Below are positions 6,642 to 13,817 of a DNA stretch of 16,257 nucleotides, one piece after another. Within the stretch, counting starts at the first letter, position 1; each line of letters opens with the position of its first letter. The position numbers were made by a program, and so were the translations under genes. Origin of the DNA: Actinomycetota bacterium (GTDB taxonomy: Bacteria > Actinomycetota > Acidimicrobiia > Acidimicrobiales > JAHWLA01); contig JAHWLA010000031.1 of assembly GCA_019347595.1 (NCBI GenBank), positions 1 to 16,257 on the forward strand, given 5' to 3'. Below the pieces are notes generated by a model. It was not told the origin of the DNA. It was given only the letters and a program-made list of their open reading frames with translations, and did not search any database.

Positions 6642-7544
6642 CTATCCGCCGACGAGCTTTTGCATCTCGATCTCCAGCTCGGCGATCGTCCACCGGTCGT
6701 TCTGCTCGATCGCCGTCGTCAACGTCCACGGCTGGAAGAGCTGCACCTTGCCGCCCTGCGCGAAGAAGACCTTGCCGCTCACCGCGCAGTCCTCCTTGGC
6801 CAGGTAGGCGACGAGCGGCGCCACGTTGGCGGGGTCCCACACGTCGAACCGGTCGGGCTCGTCGGGCGCCCGGACAACGTCGCTGAGGCCCGGCGTCGCC
6901 TCGGTCAGACGGGTGCGCGCCGCGGGCGCGATGGCGTTGGAGCGCACGCCGTACTTGGCCAGTTCCATGGCGCAGATCTGGGTGAAGGCGGCGATGCCCG
7001 CCTTGGCGGCGCCGTAGTTCGTCTGCCCCGGGTTGCCGAGCAGACCCGACGTGGACGACGTGTTGATCACCGATGCGCGCACGGTCTCGCCCGCCTTGTG
7101 CTGCTCGCGCCAGTGCGCCGCCGCCCATCGGGTCGGGACGAAGTGGCCCTTGAGGTGCACCTCGATGACGTCGTCCCACTCGGCCTCGGACATGTTGACC
7201 AGCGACCGGTCGCGCAGGATCCCCGCGTTGTTCACCAGGACGTGCACGTCGCCGAAGGCCTCGATGGCGCTGTCGACGAGCCGCTTGCCACCCTCCCAGT
7301 CGGCCACGTTGTCGGCGTTGACGACCGCCTCGCCTCCCATGGCCGCGATCTCGTCGACCACCTGCTGGGCGGGCGTCCGGTCGTCACCCGAACCGTCGAT
7401 GGCGCCCCCCAGGTCGTTGACGACCACCTTGGCGCCCTCCGCCGCGAACAACAACGCGTACTCCCGCCCGAGCCCTCTTCCCGCCCCGGTGATGATGGCT
7501 ACCCGTCCGTCGAGTGCCCGCGTCCCCTTACCGCTCGTTGCCAT
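6642..7544 (-). CDS. SDR-family dehydrogenase resembling the (3R)-hydroxyacyl-CoA dehydrogenase domain of MFE-2
   Basis: 300 residues, cytosolic. A classical short-chain dehydrogenase: nucleotide-binding TGAGRGLG (19-26), VVVNDLGG after the second strand (41-47), NNAG (105-108), catalytic Ser164, Tyr177 and Lys181 in YGAAK, then NAIAPAARTRLT (203-214). The VVNDLGGA...GSG start and long first loop are typical of the dehydrogenase domain of peroxisomal multifunctional enzyme 2 and its bacterial relatives, which oxidise 3-hydroxyacyl-CoA with NAD+. The exact substrate is inferred only from this likeness. A TAAGTT box lies exactly 6 nt before the ATG, so it may also be transcribed on its own in addition to reading through from the kinase gene, whose stop is 22 bp upstream. 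Confidence 0.88.
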   Translation of the reverse strand: MATSGKGTRALDGRVAIITGAGRGLGREYALLFAAEGAKVVVNDLGGAIDGSGDDRTPAQQVVDEIAAMGGEAVVNADNVADWEGGKRLVDSAIEAFGDVHVLVNNAGILRDRSLVNMSEAEWDDVIEVHLKGHFVPTRWAAAHWREQHKAGETVRASVINTSSTSGLLGNPGQTNYGAAKAGIAAFTQICAMELAKYGVRSNAIAPAARTRLTEATPGLSDVVRAPDEPDRFDVWDPANVAPLVAYLAKEDCAVSGKVFFAQGGKVQLFQPWTLTTAIEQNDRWTIAELEIEMQKLVGG

Positions 7545-7550
7545 TGAGGG

Positions 7551-7556
7551 AACTTA
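7551..7556 (-). promoter_or_regulatory. -10 box for a leaderless SDR transcript
   Basis: TAAGTT on the minus strand, then CCCTCA (6 nt) and the ATG at 7544. It falls in the 22-bp gap after the kinase stop, so the SDR can have its own promoter inside the kinase operon. Confidence 0.5.
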
Positions 7557-7566
7557 GCTACGACCC

Positions 7567-9432
7567 TCAGCGGACGTACAACGCGACCGCCGTCCCCCGT
7601 TTCACCTTGACGCCTGCGCCCGGGTCGGTCTGGAACACCCGTGTGGCCTTGGGCGGCCCGAAGACGCCGTCGACCTGGAGGCCTGCCGCCTCGATGGCGG
7701 CGCGAGCCTCGGCGATCGTGCGGCCGACGACGTTGGGGACGGGGACCTGCTCCGGGCCCTTGGAGACATTCACCGTTATGCGGGCGCCGCGAGCCACCGG
7801 CGTCTCCGCCGCGGGCGCGGTCGACACGACCTTGCCCGCCTCCACCTCGTCGTCGAAAACGTCCTTGCGCACGGGGACCAACCCGGCGGCAGTGAGGATC
7901 TTGGCGGCCTCGTCGTAGGTCTTGCCGGTCACGTCGGCGAGCGGTTTCGGCGTGGGACCTTCGGAGAGCGTGACGACGATCTCGGTGCCCTTGGGCTGCA
8001 CGCCGCGCGGCTGCCAGTCGAGCACCGTGCCCTTCGGCACCTGCTCGTCGAAACGGCCGCCGAACTTGGCGGCGAACCCCGCAGCGGCCAGCCGCTCCTC
8101 GGCTGTCGCCCGATCGACCCCGTCGAGGGCGGGCACGTCGCGCGGCGGCGGGCCTCGCGAGACGACGAGGCGGATGGTCTCGCCCTCCTTCAGCTTCCCG
8201 CTGGAGGGGTCCTGGTCGAGGATGCTGCCTGCCGGCGCCGTCTCGTCGAACTCCTCGCGCGCCACCCGAACCTCGAACTTCTCGTCGGCCACCTCGGCCC
8301 GTGCCTGGGCCACGTCCATGCCCCGCAACGACGGGACAGGATGCGTCGGCTTGGTCGCCTGCATGACTGCGTAGGCCCCGCCGCCCAGCGCGGCGATGGC
8401 GACAAGGGCCAGCAGTGCCACCCAAGGCCACCGCCGCCGACGGCGAGTGGCTTCGGGCGACAACGTGGCGGCGTCGGCATCCGCCTCGCGGTCGTAGAGG
8501 CGGGCGTGGGCCAGGCCGTGCTCGGTAAGGTCGCGAGGCGGGGCGATCGGGGCGGGCTCGGTGGTGTGGTCGGCGACGACGACCGGGATCGGCTCGGGGG
8601 CGGCTAGCTCGGCGGCCACCCGCTCGAGGGCGGCCACGAAGGCGCCCGCGTCGAGACGGTCGCCCGGCTCGGGGGTGGCGGCCACCCGTACCACGGGACC
8701 GAGCGGGCCGAGCTCGGCGGGCGGGTCGAGGGTGGCGCCCACGCGGGCCATGAGCGTGGCGAGGGTGGTGTCGGCGGCGAAGGGCACCGACCCCGTGACC
8801 GCTTCCACCAGCACGAGGGCCAGCGCGTAGACGTCGGCTTTGCCGTCGACCGACGAGCCCTGCGCCTGTTCCGGGGATGCGTAGCGGGCGGTGCCGAGCA
8901 CGGCGCCCGCGGGCTCCGTCCAGGCCGCCTCGGCCAGCGCCCGGGCCAGGCCGAAGTCGGCGATGCACAGCCGGCCCTCGTCGTCGAAGAGAAGGTTGGC
9001 GGGCTTGATGTCGCGGTGCACGAGGCCGCGGCGGTGGGCGTAGTCGAGGCCGCGGGCCGCTTGGAGCCCGACGAGGACCGCCTGTTCCGGCGTGAGCCGG
9101 ACGCCGCGGTCGAGCAGGTCGCGCAGGCTCCCGCCCGCCAGGTGCTCGAGAACGACGTAGGGGCCGTCCTCGGCCTCGTCCCAGTCGAACACCCGCATGA
9201 TGTGGGGGTGGTTGAGGGCGGCGGCCGCCTGGGCCTCGGCCCGGAACCGGCGCAGGAACGACTCGTCGTCGGCCAGCGCGGCGTGCAGCACCTTCACGGC
9301 GACGCGACGGCGCAACGAGACGTCGTCGGCCAGGAAGACGTGCGCCGACGCCCCTGTGCCGACAGGGGCGACGAGGCGGTAGCGGTCGCCGAGGACGCGT
9401 CCCACGTGGTCGACAATGCGCGACGGGGCCAC
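7567..9432 (-). CDS. PknB-type serine/threonine protein kinase with four PASTA domains
   Basis: 621 residues. Kinase domain about 18-270: glycine loop VGTGASAHV (24-32), VAVK with Lys47, helix-C Glu66, catalytic loop HRDIKPAN (139-146, Asp141), DFG (159-161), and the GTARYASPEQ activation-segment end (180-189). A basic run RRRRRW leads into the single membrane helix (335-357). Outside are four PASTA repeats (about 363-428, 431-493, 494-559, 562-621), each with the VP.L/V.G pattern, which in PknB and Stk1 bind muropeptides or lipid II. It is therefore a cell-wall-sensing receptor kinase. No FHA protein, PP2C phosphatase, FtsW or penicillin-binding protein is nearby, unlike the usual pknB locus. 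The start is GTG with TAGCCT 6 nt before it. The long open frame reaching 9676 is ignored because it is not the kinase frame. Confidence 0.95.
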   Translation of the reverse strand: MAPSRIVDHVGRVLGDRYRLVAPVGTGASAHVFLADDVSLRRRVAVKVLHAALADDESFLRRFRAEAQAAAALNHPHIMRVFDWDEAEDGPYVVLEHLAGGSLRDLLDRGVRLTPEQAVLVGLQAARGLDYAHRRGLVHRDIKPANLLFDDEGRLCIADFGLARALAEAAWTEPAGAVLGTARYASPEQAQGSSVDGKADVYALALVLVEAVTGSVPFAADTTLATLMARVGATLDPPAELGPLGPVVRVAATPEPGDRLDAGAFVAALERVAAELAAPEPIPVVVADHTTEPAPIAPPRDLTEHGLAHARLYDREADADAATLSPEATRRRRRWPWVALLALVAIAALGGGAYAVMQATKPTHPVPSLRGMDVAQARAEVADEKFEVRVAREEFDETAPAGSILDQDPSSGKLKEGETIRLVVSRGPPPRDVPALDGVDRATAEERLAAAGFAAKFGGRFDEQVPKGTVLDWQPRGVQPKGTEIVVTLSEGPTPKPLADVTGKTYDEAAKILTAAGLVPVRKDVFDDEVEAGKVVSTAPAAETPVARGARITVNVSKGPEQVPVPNVVGRTIAEARAAIEAAGLQVDGVFGPPKATRVFQTDPGAGVKVKRGTAVALYVR

Positions 9433-9438
9433 GTTTCG

Positions 9439-9444
9439 AGGCTA
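9439..9444 (-). promoter_or_regulatory. -10 box for a leaderless kinase transcript
   Basis: TAGCCT on the minus strand, six nucleotides (CGAAAC), then the GTG at 9432. The absence of a Shine-Dalgarno before this GTG fits. Confidence 0.55.
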
Positions 9445-9475
9445 CCGCCCCCCGCCCCCCTGCCCGTGGACCTCG

Positions 9476-9523
9476 TTCTGGTCCGTAGATCCGGCGCCCT
9501 GGCGCCGGATCTACGGACCAGAA
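9476..9523. repeat. Perfect 23+23 bp palindrome in the kinase/cassette divergent gap
   Basis: Left arm 9476-9498 begins TTCTGGTCCGTAGATCCGG; the right arm 9501-9523 is its exact reverse complement, with only CT between. It ends 9 nt before the ATG at 9533. A terminator is not expected between divergent genes, so it is more likely an operator or a member of an intergenic palindrome family. As RNA it would fold into a very stable hairpin right before the start codon of the 9533 gene. Confidence 0.92.
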
Positions 9524-9532
9524 TGGCGGGTC

Positions 9533-9880
9533 ATGCGGCCGGAGCTCGTCGATGAGCTGGAGGAGTTCGTGCGGCGGGGCGGCTTGTGGGACAGCGACGA
9601 GCTCCAAGCCCTCGTCGACCGGCTGGAGCAGGAGGCCCAGGACCACGGCGATCCCATCCCCCACCTGCTGGCGCACCCGTTGCGGGCGTTGCTCGTGCGC
9701 CTGACCATGGGCGAGGTGTCGACCCGCATGGCCAACGACGTGGAGGGCATCCTCTACCCCCGCATCTGGAAGGTGATGGAGGCCGCCCGCGATGGCTTGC
9801 CCGACGGCGAGCTGCGCACGCGCATCGAGGTCCTCAACCGCCGCCTGTCGCGCCGCCTCGTCGAGGAACGCCCGGGATGA
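9533..9880 (+). CDS. Unrecognised 115-residue cytosolic protein, first gene of a three-gene cassette
   Basis: Not recognised. The protein starts MRPELVDELEEFVRRGGLWD and is mostly helical and acidic/basic, with no signal peptide, membrane segment or Cys. Helical stretches: 2-15, 20-36 (DELQALVDRLEQEAQ), 41-59 (IPHLLAHPLRALLVRLTMG), 60-85 and a basic C-terminal helix RIEVLNRRLSRRLVEE. The ATG at 9533 is the first in this frame after the palindrome; the frame remains open upstream to 9416, but that stretch crosses the palindrome. Its stop overlaps the start of the next gene (ATGA), so the pair is translationally coupled. GC-rich third positions and the coupled neighbours support real coding. 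Confidence 0.72.
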   Translation: MRPELVDELEEFVRRGGLWDSDELQALVDRLEQEAQDHGDPIPHLLAHPLRALLVRLTMGEVSTRMANDVEGILYPRIWKVMEAARDGLPDGELRTRIEVLNRRLSRRLVEERPG

Positions 9881-10227
9881 CCGACCGCGGGTGGGCGCTC
9901 CGCTGGGCGGCTGTCCTGGGCGCCGTGGAGGCGGCCGCCCTCATCACCGTGGTGGTGTGGAACGGCGGGCGGGCAGCGGGGTTGGTGGTCACCATGCTGG
10001 CGATGAAGTTCCCGTTCTGCGTCGGCGTGGCCCGGCGGTGGGCGGCCGCCTGGTTCGGTTTGCTGTTGTGGGAGCTGGCGGGGATGCTGGCCGCAGTGAC
10101 GGCGCCCGGCACCCCCCTCGTCCTCCGACTGGCCGAGCTGACGGTGGCCGCCGTCGTCGTGGGCCTGCTCGCCCTCGGCGCATCCCTGTTCCCCGACGTG
10201 AGGCTCCCCCAGCATGACGAACGGTAA
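9877..10227 (+). CDS. Unrecognised 116-residue four-helix membrane protein
   Basis: Not recognised. Four hydrophobic segments are visible: about 6-28, 33-52, 55-76 and 81-105, with short polar turns (RAAG, RRW, PGTP). The C-terminus FPDVRLPQHDER is polar. The small size and four helices resemble many small integral membrane proteins with no assigned job. It starts with ATG inside the stop of the previous gene, and its last codons overlap the next start at 10214 by 14 bp, so all three genes of the cassette are physically coupled. Confidence 0.72.
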   Translation: MTDRGWALRWAAVLGAVEAAALITVVVWNGGRAAGLVVTMLAMKFPFCVGVARRWAAAWFGLLLWELAGMLAAVTAPGTPLVLRLAELTVAAVVVGLLALGASLFPDVRLPQHDER

Positions 10228-10648
10228 GACCCGGGCGCCGCTGTTCACCCCCCGGCGCATCGTGATCTCGCTCATCCTGGCCGCGGCCGTCGGCGGGACA
10301 ATCCTGGCCTTCTCCCTGGCCGAGCCCGAGCGCGAGACGCGCCTCACCAACCCGGCTGTGCGCACCGTCTACCCCGACCCCGGCGACCAGTTGGCCCGCC
10401 AGACCACAGTGTTCGTGGAGCTCCAGCCCGGCTACGTGGCGCGTGCCCTCGTCATCCAGGGCAAGGCGATCGGGGGCGGCGACCTGGAGGTCATCGAGGG
10501 CCTCAACCGCTACAGCTACACGCCGGGCCCCGGGAAGCTGGTGGAGCAGTTCGCGCCGGGACGCACGTGCCCGACGGTGGAGTTCGTGGACAACACAACC
10601 GCTGACGCGCCGCTCCAGGAGTTCAGCTGGTGCTTCTCACTGGGGTAG
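10214..10648 (+). CDS. Unrecognised single-pass membrane protein with an extracytoplasmic domain
   Basis: 144 residues. A short cytosolic N-terminus with basic residues (RAPLFTPRR) leads into one membrane helix (about 15-35), followed by a roughly 105-residue outer domain. The domain is strand-rich (TVYPDPGDQLARQTTVFVEL, then YVARALVIQGKAI) with the rhythm of small bacterial Ig-like domains, an impression only. Two cysteines, Cys119 and Cys140, could form a disulphide outside the cell. It closes the cassette, and its last 12 bp overlap the end of the converging ligA gene. A GAGG sequence 12 nt before the ATG may serve as ribosome-binding site. Confidence 0.75.
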   Translation: MTNGKTRAPLFTPRRIVISLILAAAVGGTILAFSLAEPERETRLTNPAVRTVYPDPGDQLARQTTVFVELQPGYVARALVIQGKAIGGGDLEVIEGLNRYSYTPGPGKLVEQFAPGRTCPTVEFVDNTTADAPLQEFSWCFSLG

Positions 10649-12658
10649 CTCGCCGGTCTCCAACAGGCGGACGAAGGCCGCCTCGTCGAGGACGGGAACG
10701 CCGAGCTCCTCTGCCTTGGTGAGCTTGGCGGCGCCCGGCGACTCCCCCACCACCACAGCCGTCGTCTTCTTCGACACGCTGCCCGGCGACTTGCCGCCCC
10801 GCCGCACGATGGCCTCCTCCGCGCCCTCCCGCGAGAACCCCTCGAGCGTGCCGGTCACCACCACCGACATGCCGGCCAGCGTCTGCGGCTCCGTGGGCGC
10901 AGCCGGTCCCTCGAAGTTCACCCTGGCGTCGCGCAGCTTCTCGATGACGGCGCGGTTCTGCTCGGTGGCGAAGAACTCGCACACGCTCTGGGCGATCGTC
11001 GGGCCGATGCCCTCCACCTCGGCGATCTCGTCGGCGGTCGCGGTCATGATGCGGTCGAGGTGGCCCAGGGCGCGGGCGAGCACGATCGACGACGTGAAGC
11101 CGAGGTGCGGGATCGACAAGCCGACGAGCAGGTTGCCGAGCGGCCGGGACTTCGACGCCTCGATGGCGTCCTGGAGCTTGCGCACGCTGATGTCGCCGAA
11201 GCCTTCGAGCTGTCGCACTCGCTCGAAGTCGAGCGAGTAGATGTCGCCGGGATCGCGCAGCAGCCCCTCGTCGACGAACAGCCCGACCGTCCGCTCGCCG
11301 AGCCCCTCGATGTCCATGGCGCCACGCGACGCAAAGTGCTCGATGCGCCCGCGCGTCTGTGCCGGGCACTCGACGTTCATGCAGAAGGTGGCGCTGGCCC
11401 CCTCCTGGCGCACCAGCTCGGTGCCGCACACGGGGCACGCCTGGGGGAAGCGCCACGGTTCGGTCCCGTCGGGGCGCAGGCTCAGCACCGGCCCCACGAC
11501 CTCGGGGATGACGTCGCCGGCCTTGCGCACGATCACCGTGTCTCCGGGGCGCACGTCCTTGAGGCGCACCTGGTCCTCGTTGTGCAAGGTGGCGACGCCG
11601 ACGGTGGAACCCCCCACGAACACCGGCTCCATGCGGGCGAACGGCGTGGCCTGGCCCGTGCGGCCGATCGAAACGTCGATGGCGAGCAGCTTGGTGGTGC
11701 GCTCCTCCGGCGGGAACTTGTAGGCGATGGCCCAGCGGGGCGCCTTCGACGTCGACCCCAGCTCGCCGCGCTGGGCGAGGTCGTCGACCTTCACGACCAC
11801 ACCGTCGATCTCGTAGTCGAGGTCGTGGCGGTGCTCCTCCCAGTGCCGGCAGAAGGCGTGCACCTCGTCGAGCGTGTCGAGCACGCGCAGCTCCGGGTTG
11901 ATGGGGAAACCGGCCTCGGCCAGCCACTGGAGCGTGTCCCGGTGGCGGGTGAACGCCGGCCCGCCCACCAGCTCGCCGATCTGGTACGTCCAGAACGACA
12001 ACTCGCGGCCCGCCGTGATCTTGGGGTCCTTCTGCCGGAGCGACCCGGCCGCCGAGTTGCGGGGGTTGGCGAACAGTCGCTCGCCGGTTTCGACCTGCTT
12101 GCGGTTCAGGGCCTCGAACGCGGGCATCGGCATGTAGACCTCGCCCCGCACCTCGAGGACGGCAGGCGCATCGGCGACGGCGAGGCGCTCGGGGATGGCC
12201 GCGATGGTGGCGATGTTGTCGGTGACGTCCTCCCCCACCGACCCGTCGCCGCGGGTAGCGGCCCGCACGTAGCGGCCGTCCTCGTAGAGGAGCGAGATCG
12301 CCACCCCGTCGATCTTGAGCTCGCAGACGTAGTCGACGTCGCCGGAGATGAAGCGCTCCATGCGCTTGCCCCAGGCCAACAGCTCCTCGAACGAGGTGGC
12401 GTTGTCGAGCGACATCATGCGGGCGCGGTGTTGCACGGGGGCGAACAACGCCGACGGGACCGCGCCCACCTGCTGCGTCGGGGAGTCCGGCGTTTGCAGC
12501 TCCGGGTTGGTCTCCTCCAGCGCGGCCAGCTCGCGCACCAGCGCGTCGTACTCGGCGTCGCTGATCTCCGGCTCGTCCAACTGGTGGTAGCGGACGTTGT
12601 GGTGCTCGATCAGCCGCCGTAGCTCGTCGGCGCGCTCCGCCGGGCTCTGACTGCTCAC
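10637..12658 (-). CDS. ligA: NAD-dependent DNA ligase
   Basis: 673 residues, the full family length. It seals nicks during replication and repair using NAD+. Order of domains: Ia NAD-binding helices (1-70, including YHQLDEPEISDAEYDAL), adenylation domain with active-site Lys115 in CELKIDG, RGEVYM (171-176), NPRNSAAGSLRQ (198-209) and DGVVVKVD (285-292), OB-fold with GRTGQATP, zinc finger Cys408, Cys411, Cys426, Cys431, helix-hairpin-helix region (450-570) and a C-terminal BRCT domain (592-673, TLAGMSVVVTGTLEGF). All key residues are present. The start is GTG with TAACGT 7 nt before it. The MetE-like gene stops 30 bp upstream on the same strand, so it may also be cotranscribed with that gene. 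The same pair (ligA with a MetE-like gene) is found in mycobacteria. Confidence 0.98.
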   Translation of the reverse strand: MSSQSPAERADELRRLIEHHNVRYHQLDEPEISDAEYDALVRELAALEETNPELQTPDSPTQQVGAVPSALFAPVQHRARMMSLDNATSFEELLAWGKRMERFISGDVDYVCELKIDGVAISLLYEDGRYVRAATRGDGSVGEDVTDNIATIAAIPERLAVADAPAVLEVRGEVYMPMPAFEALNRKQVETGERLFANPRNSAAGSLRQKDPKITAGRELSFWTYQIGELVGGPAFTRHRDTLQWLAEAGFPINPELRVLDTLDEVHAFCRHWEEHRHDLDYEIDGVVVKVDDLAQRGELGSTSKAPRWAIAYKFPPEERTTKLLAIDVSIGRTGQATPFARMEPVFVGGSTVGVATLHNEDQVRLKDVRPGDTVIVRKAGDVIPEVVGPVLSLRPDGTEPWRFPQACPVCGTELVRQEGASATFCMNVECPAQTRGRIEHFASRGAMDIEGLGERTVGLFVDEGLLRDPGDIYSLDFERVRQLEGFGDISVRKLQDAIEASKSRPLGNLLVGLSIPHLGFTSSIVLARALGHLDRIMTATADEIAEVEGIGPTIAQSVCEFFATEQNRAVIEKLRDARVNFEGPAAPTEPQTLAGMSVVVTGTLEGFSREGAEEAIVRRGGKSPGSVSKKTTAVVVGESPGAAKLTKAEELGVPVLDEAAFVRLLETGELPQ

Positions 12659-12665
12659 GCCGCCG

Positions 12666-12671
12666 ACGTTA
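12666..12671 (-). promoter_or_regulatory. -10 box for a leaderless ligA transcript
   Basis: TAACGT on the minus strand is followed by seven nucleotides (CGGCGGC) and the GTG at 12658. It lies in the 30-bp gap after the MetE-like stop and is part of a small GCCGCC/GGCGGC inverted repeat. Confidence 0.45.
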
Positions 12672-12688
12672 GCGGCGGCCGTCTGCGC

Positions 12689-13723
12689 TCAGGCGCCCAC
12701 CGACATGCGGATGGCGACGGCCTGCGAGTGCACCCGCTCGGCCACGCCCATGGTGAGGTCGAGGATCTGGGCGGCCTGGATCGGGTCGTGGTTGGCCAGC
12801 CCGCAGGCGGGCGTGACGAGCGCCTGCTGACGCAGTCGGATGGGATCGCAACCCGCCCGCGTCATGTCGCACCACAGGTCGGCCAAGCGCCGCCACAGCG
12901 GGTCGGGGTCGGTGCCGATGGGGCGGTCGGTCGGGACCACGCCCCATGCGATCAGACCGCCGCGCTCGAGGAAGGCGGCCAGCGTGGGGGCGGCGTCGAC
13001 CAGCCCGGGGGTGACAGGCAGCGACACCAGGTCGGGACCTGCGGCGGTGGCGAGCTTCCAGTCGATCTCGCCACAGCAGTGGACGCCGGTTACGACGCGG
13101 GGGCCGAGCGACGCCAGCCCGCTGGAGAGGAGGTCGACGACATCGTCACCCTTCAGCGGCAGGCGGTCGCTGCCCCAGGCGCCGAGGCCGGGCTCGTCGA
13201 GGACGACGACGAGGCCGGAGCCCGGCAAGGCGTCGGACGCGTACGACACGAGGGCGCGGGCTCGCGTGGTGACGGCATTGGCGGCGGCGGCGAAGGCGGC
13301 GTCGGTCTCGACGCCCGCCTCGGCCAAGGCGATGCCGAGGGTCAACGGGCCCGTCAGTTGCAGCTTCACCGGGCCGCGCCGCGTGCGTGCCGCGGCCAGG
13401 AAAACGCGCAGGCCCCGCCACCCCTCGCCGTCGAACGAGGTGTCGATCGGCTGCTCGGGATCGAAGCCGGCCCGGTCGACGCGGAGCGAACCGTCACCTG
13501 CGACGGCGACCCCGCTCATGCCGTCGACCGACTGGGCGAGCATCCCCTCGCGCACGTCACGGCGCGGCAGTTGCGGAGCGGCCGGGAGGTTGGGCAGCAG
13601 GTCGAGCGACAGGGCGGCGGCGACATCGGGATCGATGTGGGGCATGCTTCCGACCGCCGTGGCCGCGGCAGTCGGCAGCACCGGCTTGCCCGTCGCCCCC
13701 GTTGTCCTCGCAGTGGTGTTCAC
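12689..13723 (-). CDS. Cobalamin-independent methionine-synthase-like (MetE C-domain / UroD-fold) protein
   Basis: 344 residues from the GTG at 13723. This is the single TIM-barrel family related to the C-terminal half of MetE. The N-terminus has the family signature ATAVGSMPHIDPDVAA (21-36), then LPAAPQLPRRD (46-56), LQLTGPLTL (121-129), LVVVLDEPGLGAW (171-183), GVHCCGEIDW (213-222) and TPACGLAN (304-311). Zinc-type ligands His215, Cys217 and Cys307 are present, but a Glu corresponding to the fourth MetE ligand is not evident (PDLVSLPV in its place). It is not a full MetE, so true methionine synthesis is uncertain. Mycobacterial relatives also sit beside ligA (Rv3015c). The GTG start is preceded by GGGGGGCGAT; another GTG at 13681 is possible. 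The ATG at 13645 is inside the conserved GSMPH motif and too late. Confidence 0.85.
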   Translation of the reverse strand: MNTTARTTGATGKPVLPTAAATAVGSMPHIDPDVAAALSLDLLPNLPAAPQLPRRDVREGMLAQSVDGMSGVAVAGDGSLRVDRAGFDPEQPIDTSFDGEGWRGLRVFLAAARTRRGPVKLQLTGPLTLGIALAEAGVETDAAFAAAANAVTTRARALVSYASDALPGSGLVVVLDEPGLGAWGSDRLPLKGDDVVDLLSSGLASLGPRVVTGVHCCGEIDWKLATAAGPDLVSLPVTPGLVDAAPTLAAFLERGGLIAWGVVPTDRPIGTDPDPLWRRLADLWCDMTRAGCDPIRLRQQALVTPACGLANHDPIQAAQILDLTMGVAERVHSQAVAIRMSVGA

Positions 13724-13817
13724 ATCGCCCCCCACGCGGCTTGTGGACCTTCTTCGTACCGAGATGCGGGGCCGAGTGGCAAATCGACGCCCGCCCCTGC
13801 CAGAGTCCTGGCCGACC

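Noticed and set aside
7499..9676. 725-codon minus-strand frame over the kinase
   Set aside because: It overlaps the kinase out of frame and is Arg/Gly-rich; the kinase frame has every conserved motif.
11060..12622. 520-codon plus-strand frame
   Set aside because: It is antisense to ligA, with no domain character.
12659..12680. GCCGCC/GGCGGC hairpin as terminator of the MetE-like gene
   Set aside because: Arms are only 6 bp and overlap the ligA -10 box; in DNA this GC-rich such short repeats are expected by chance.
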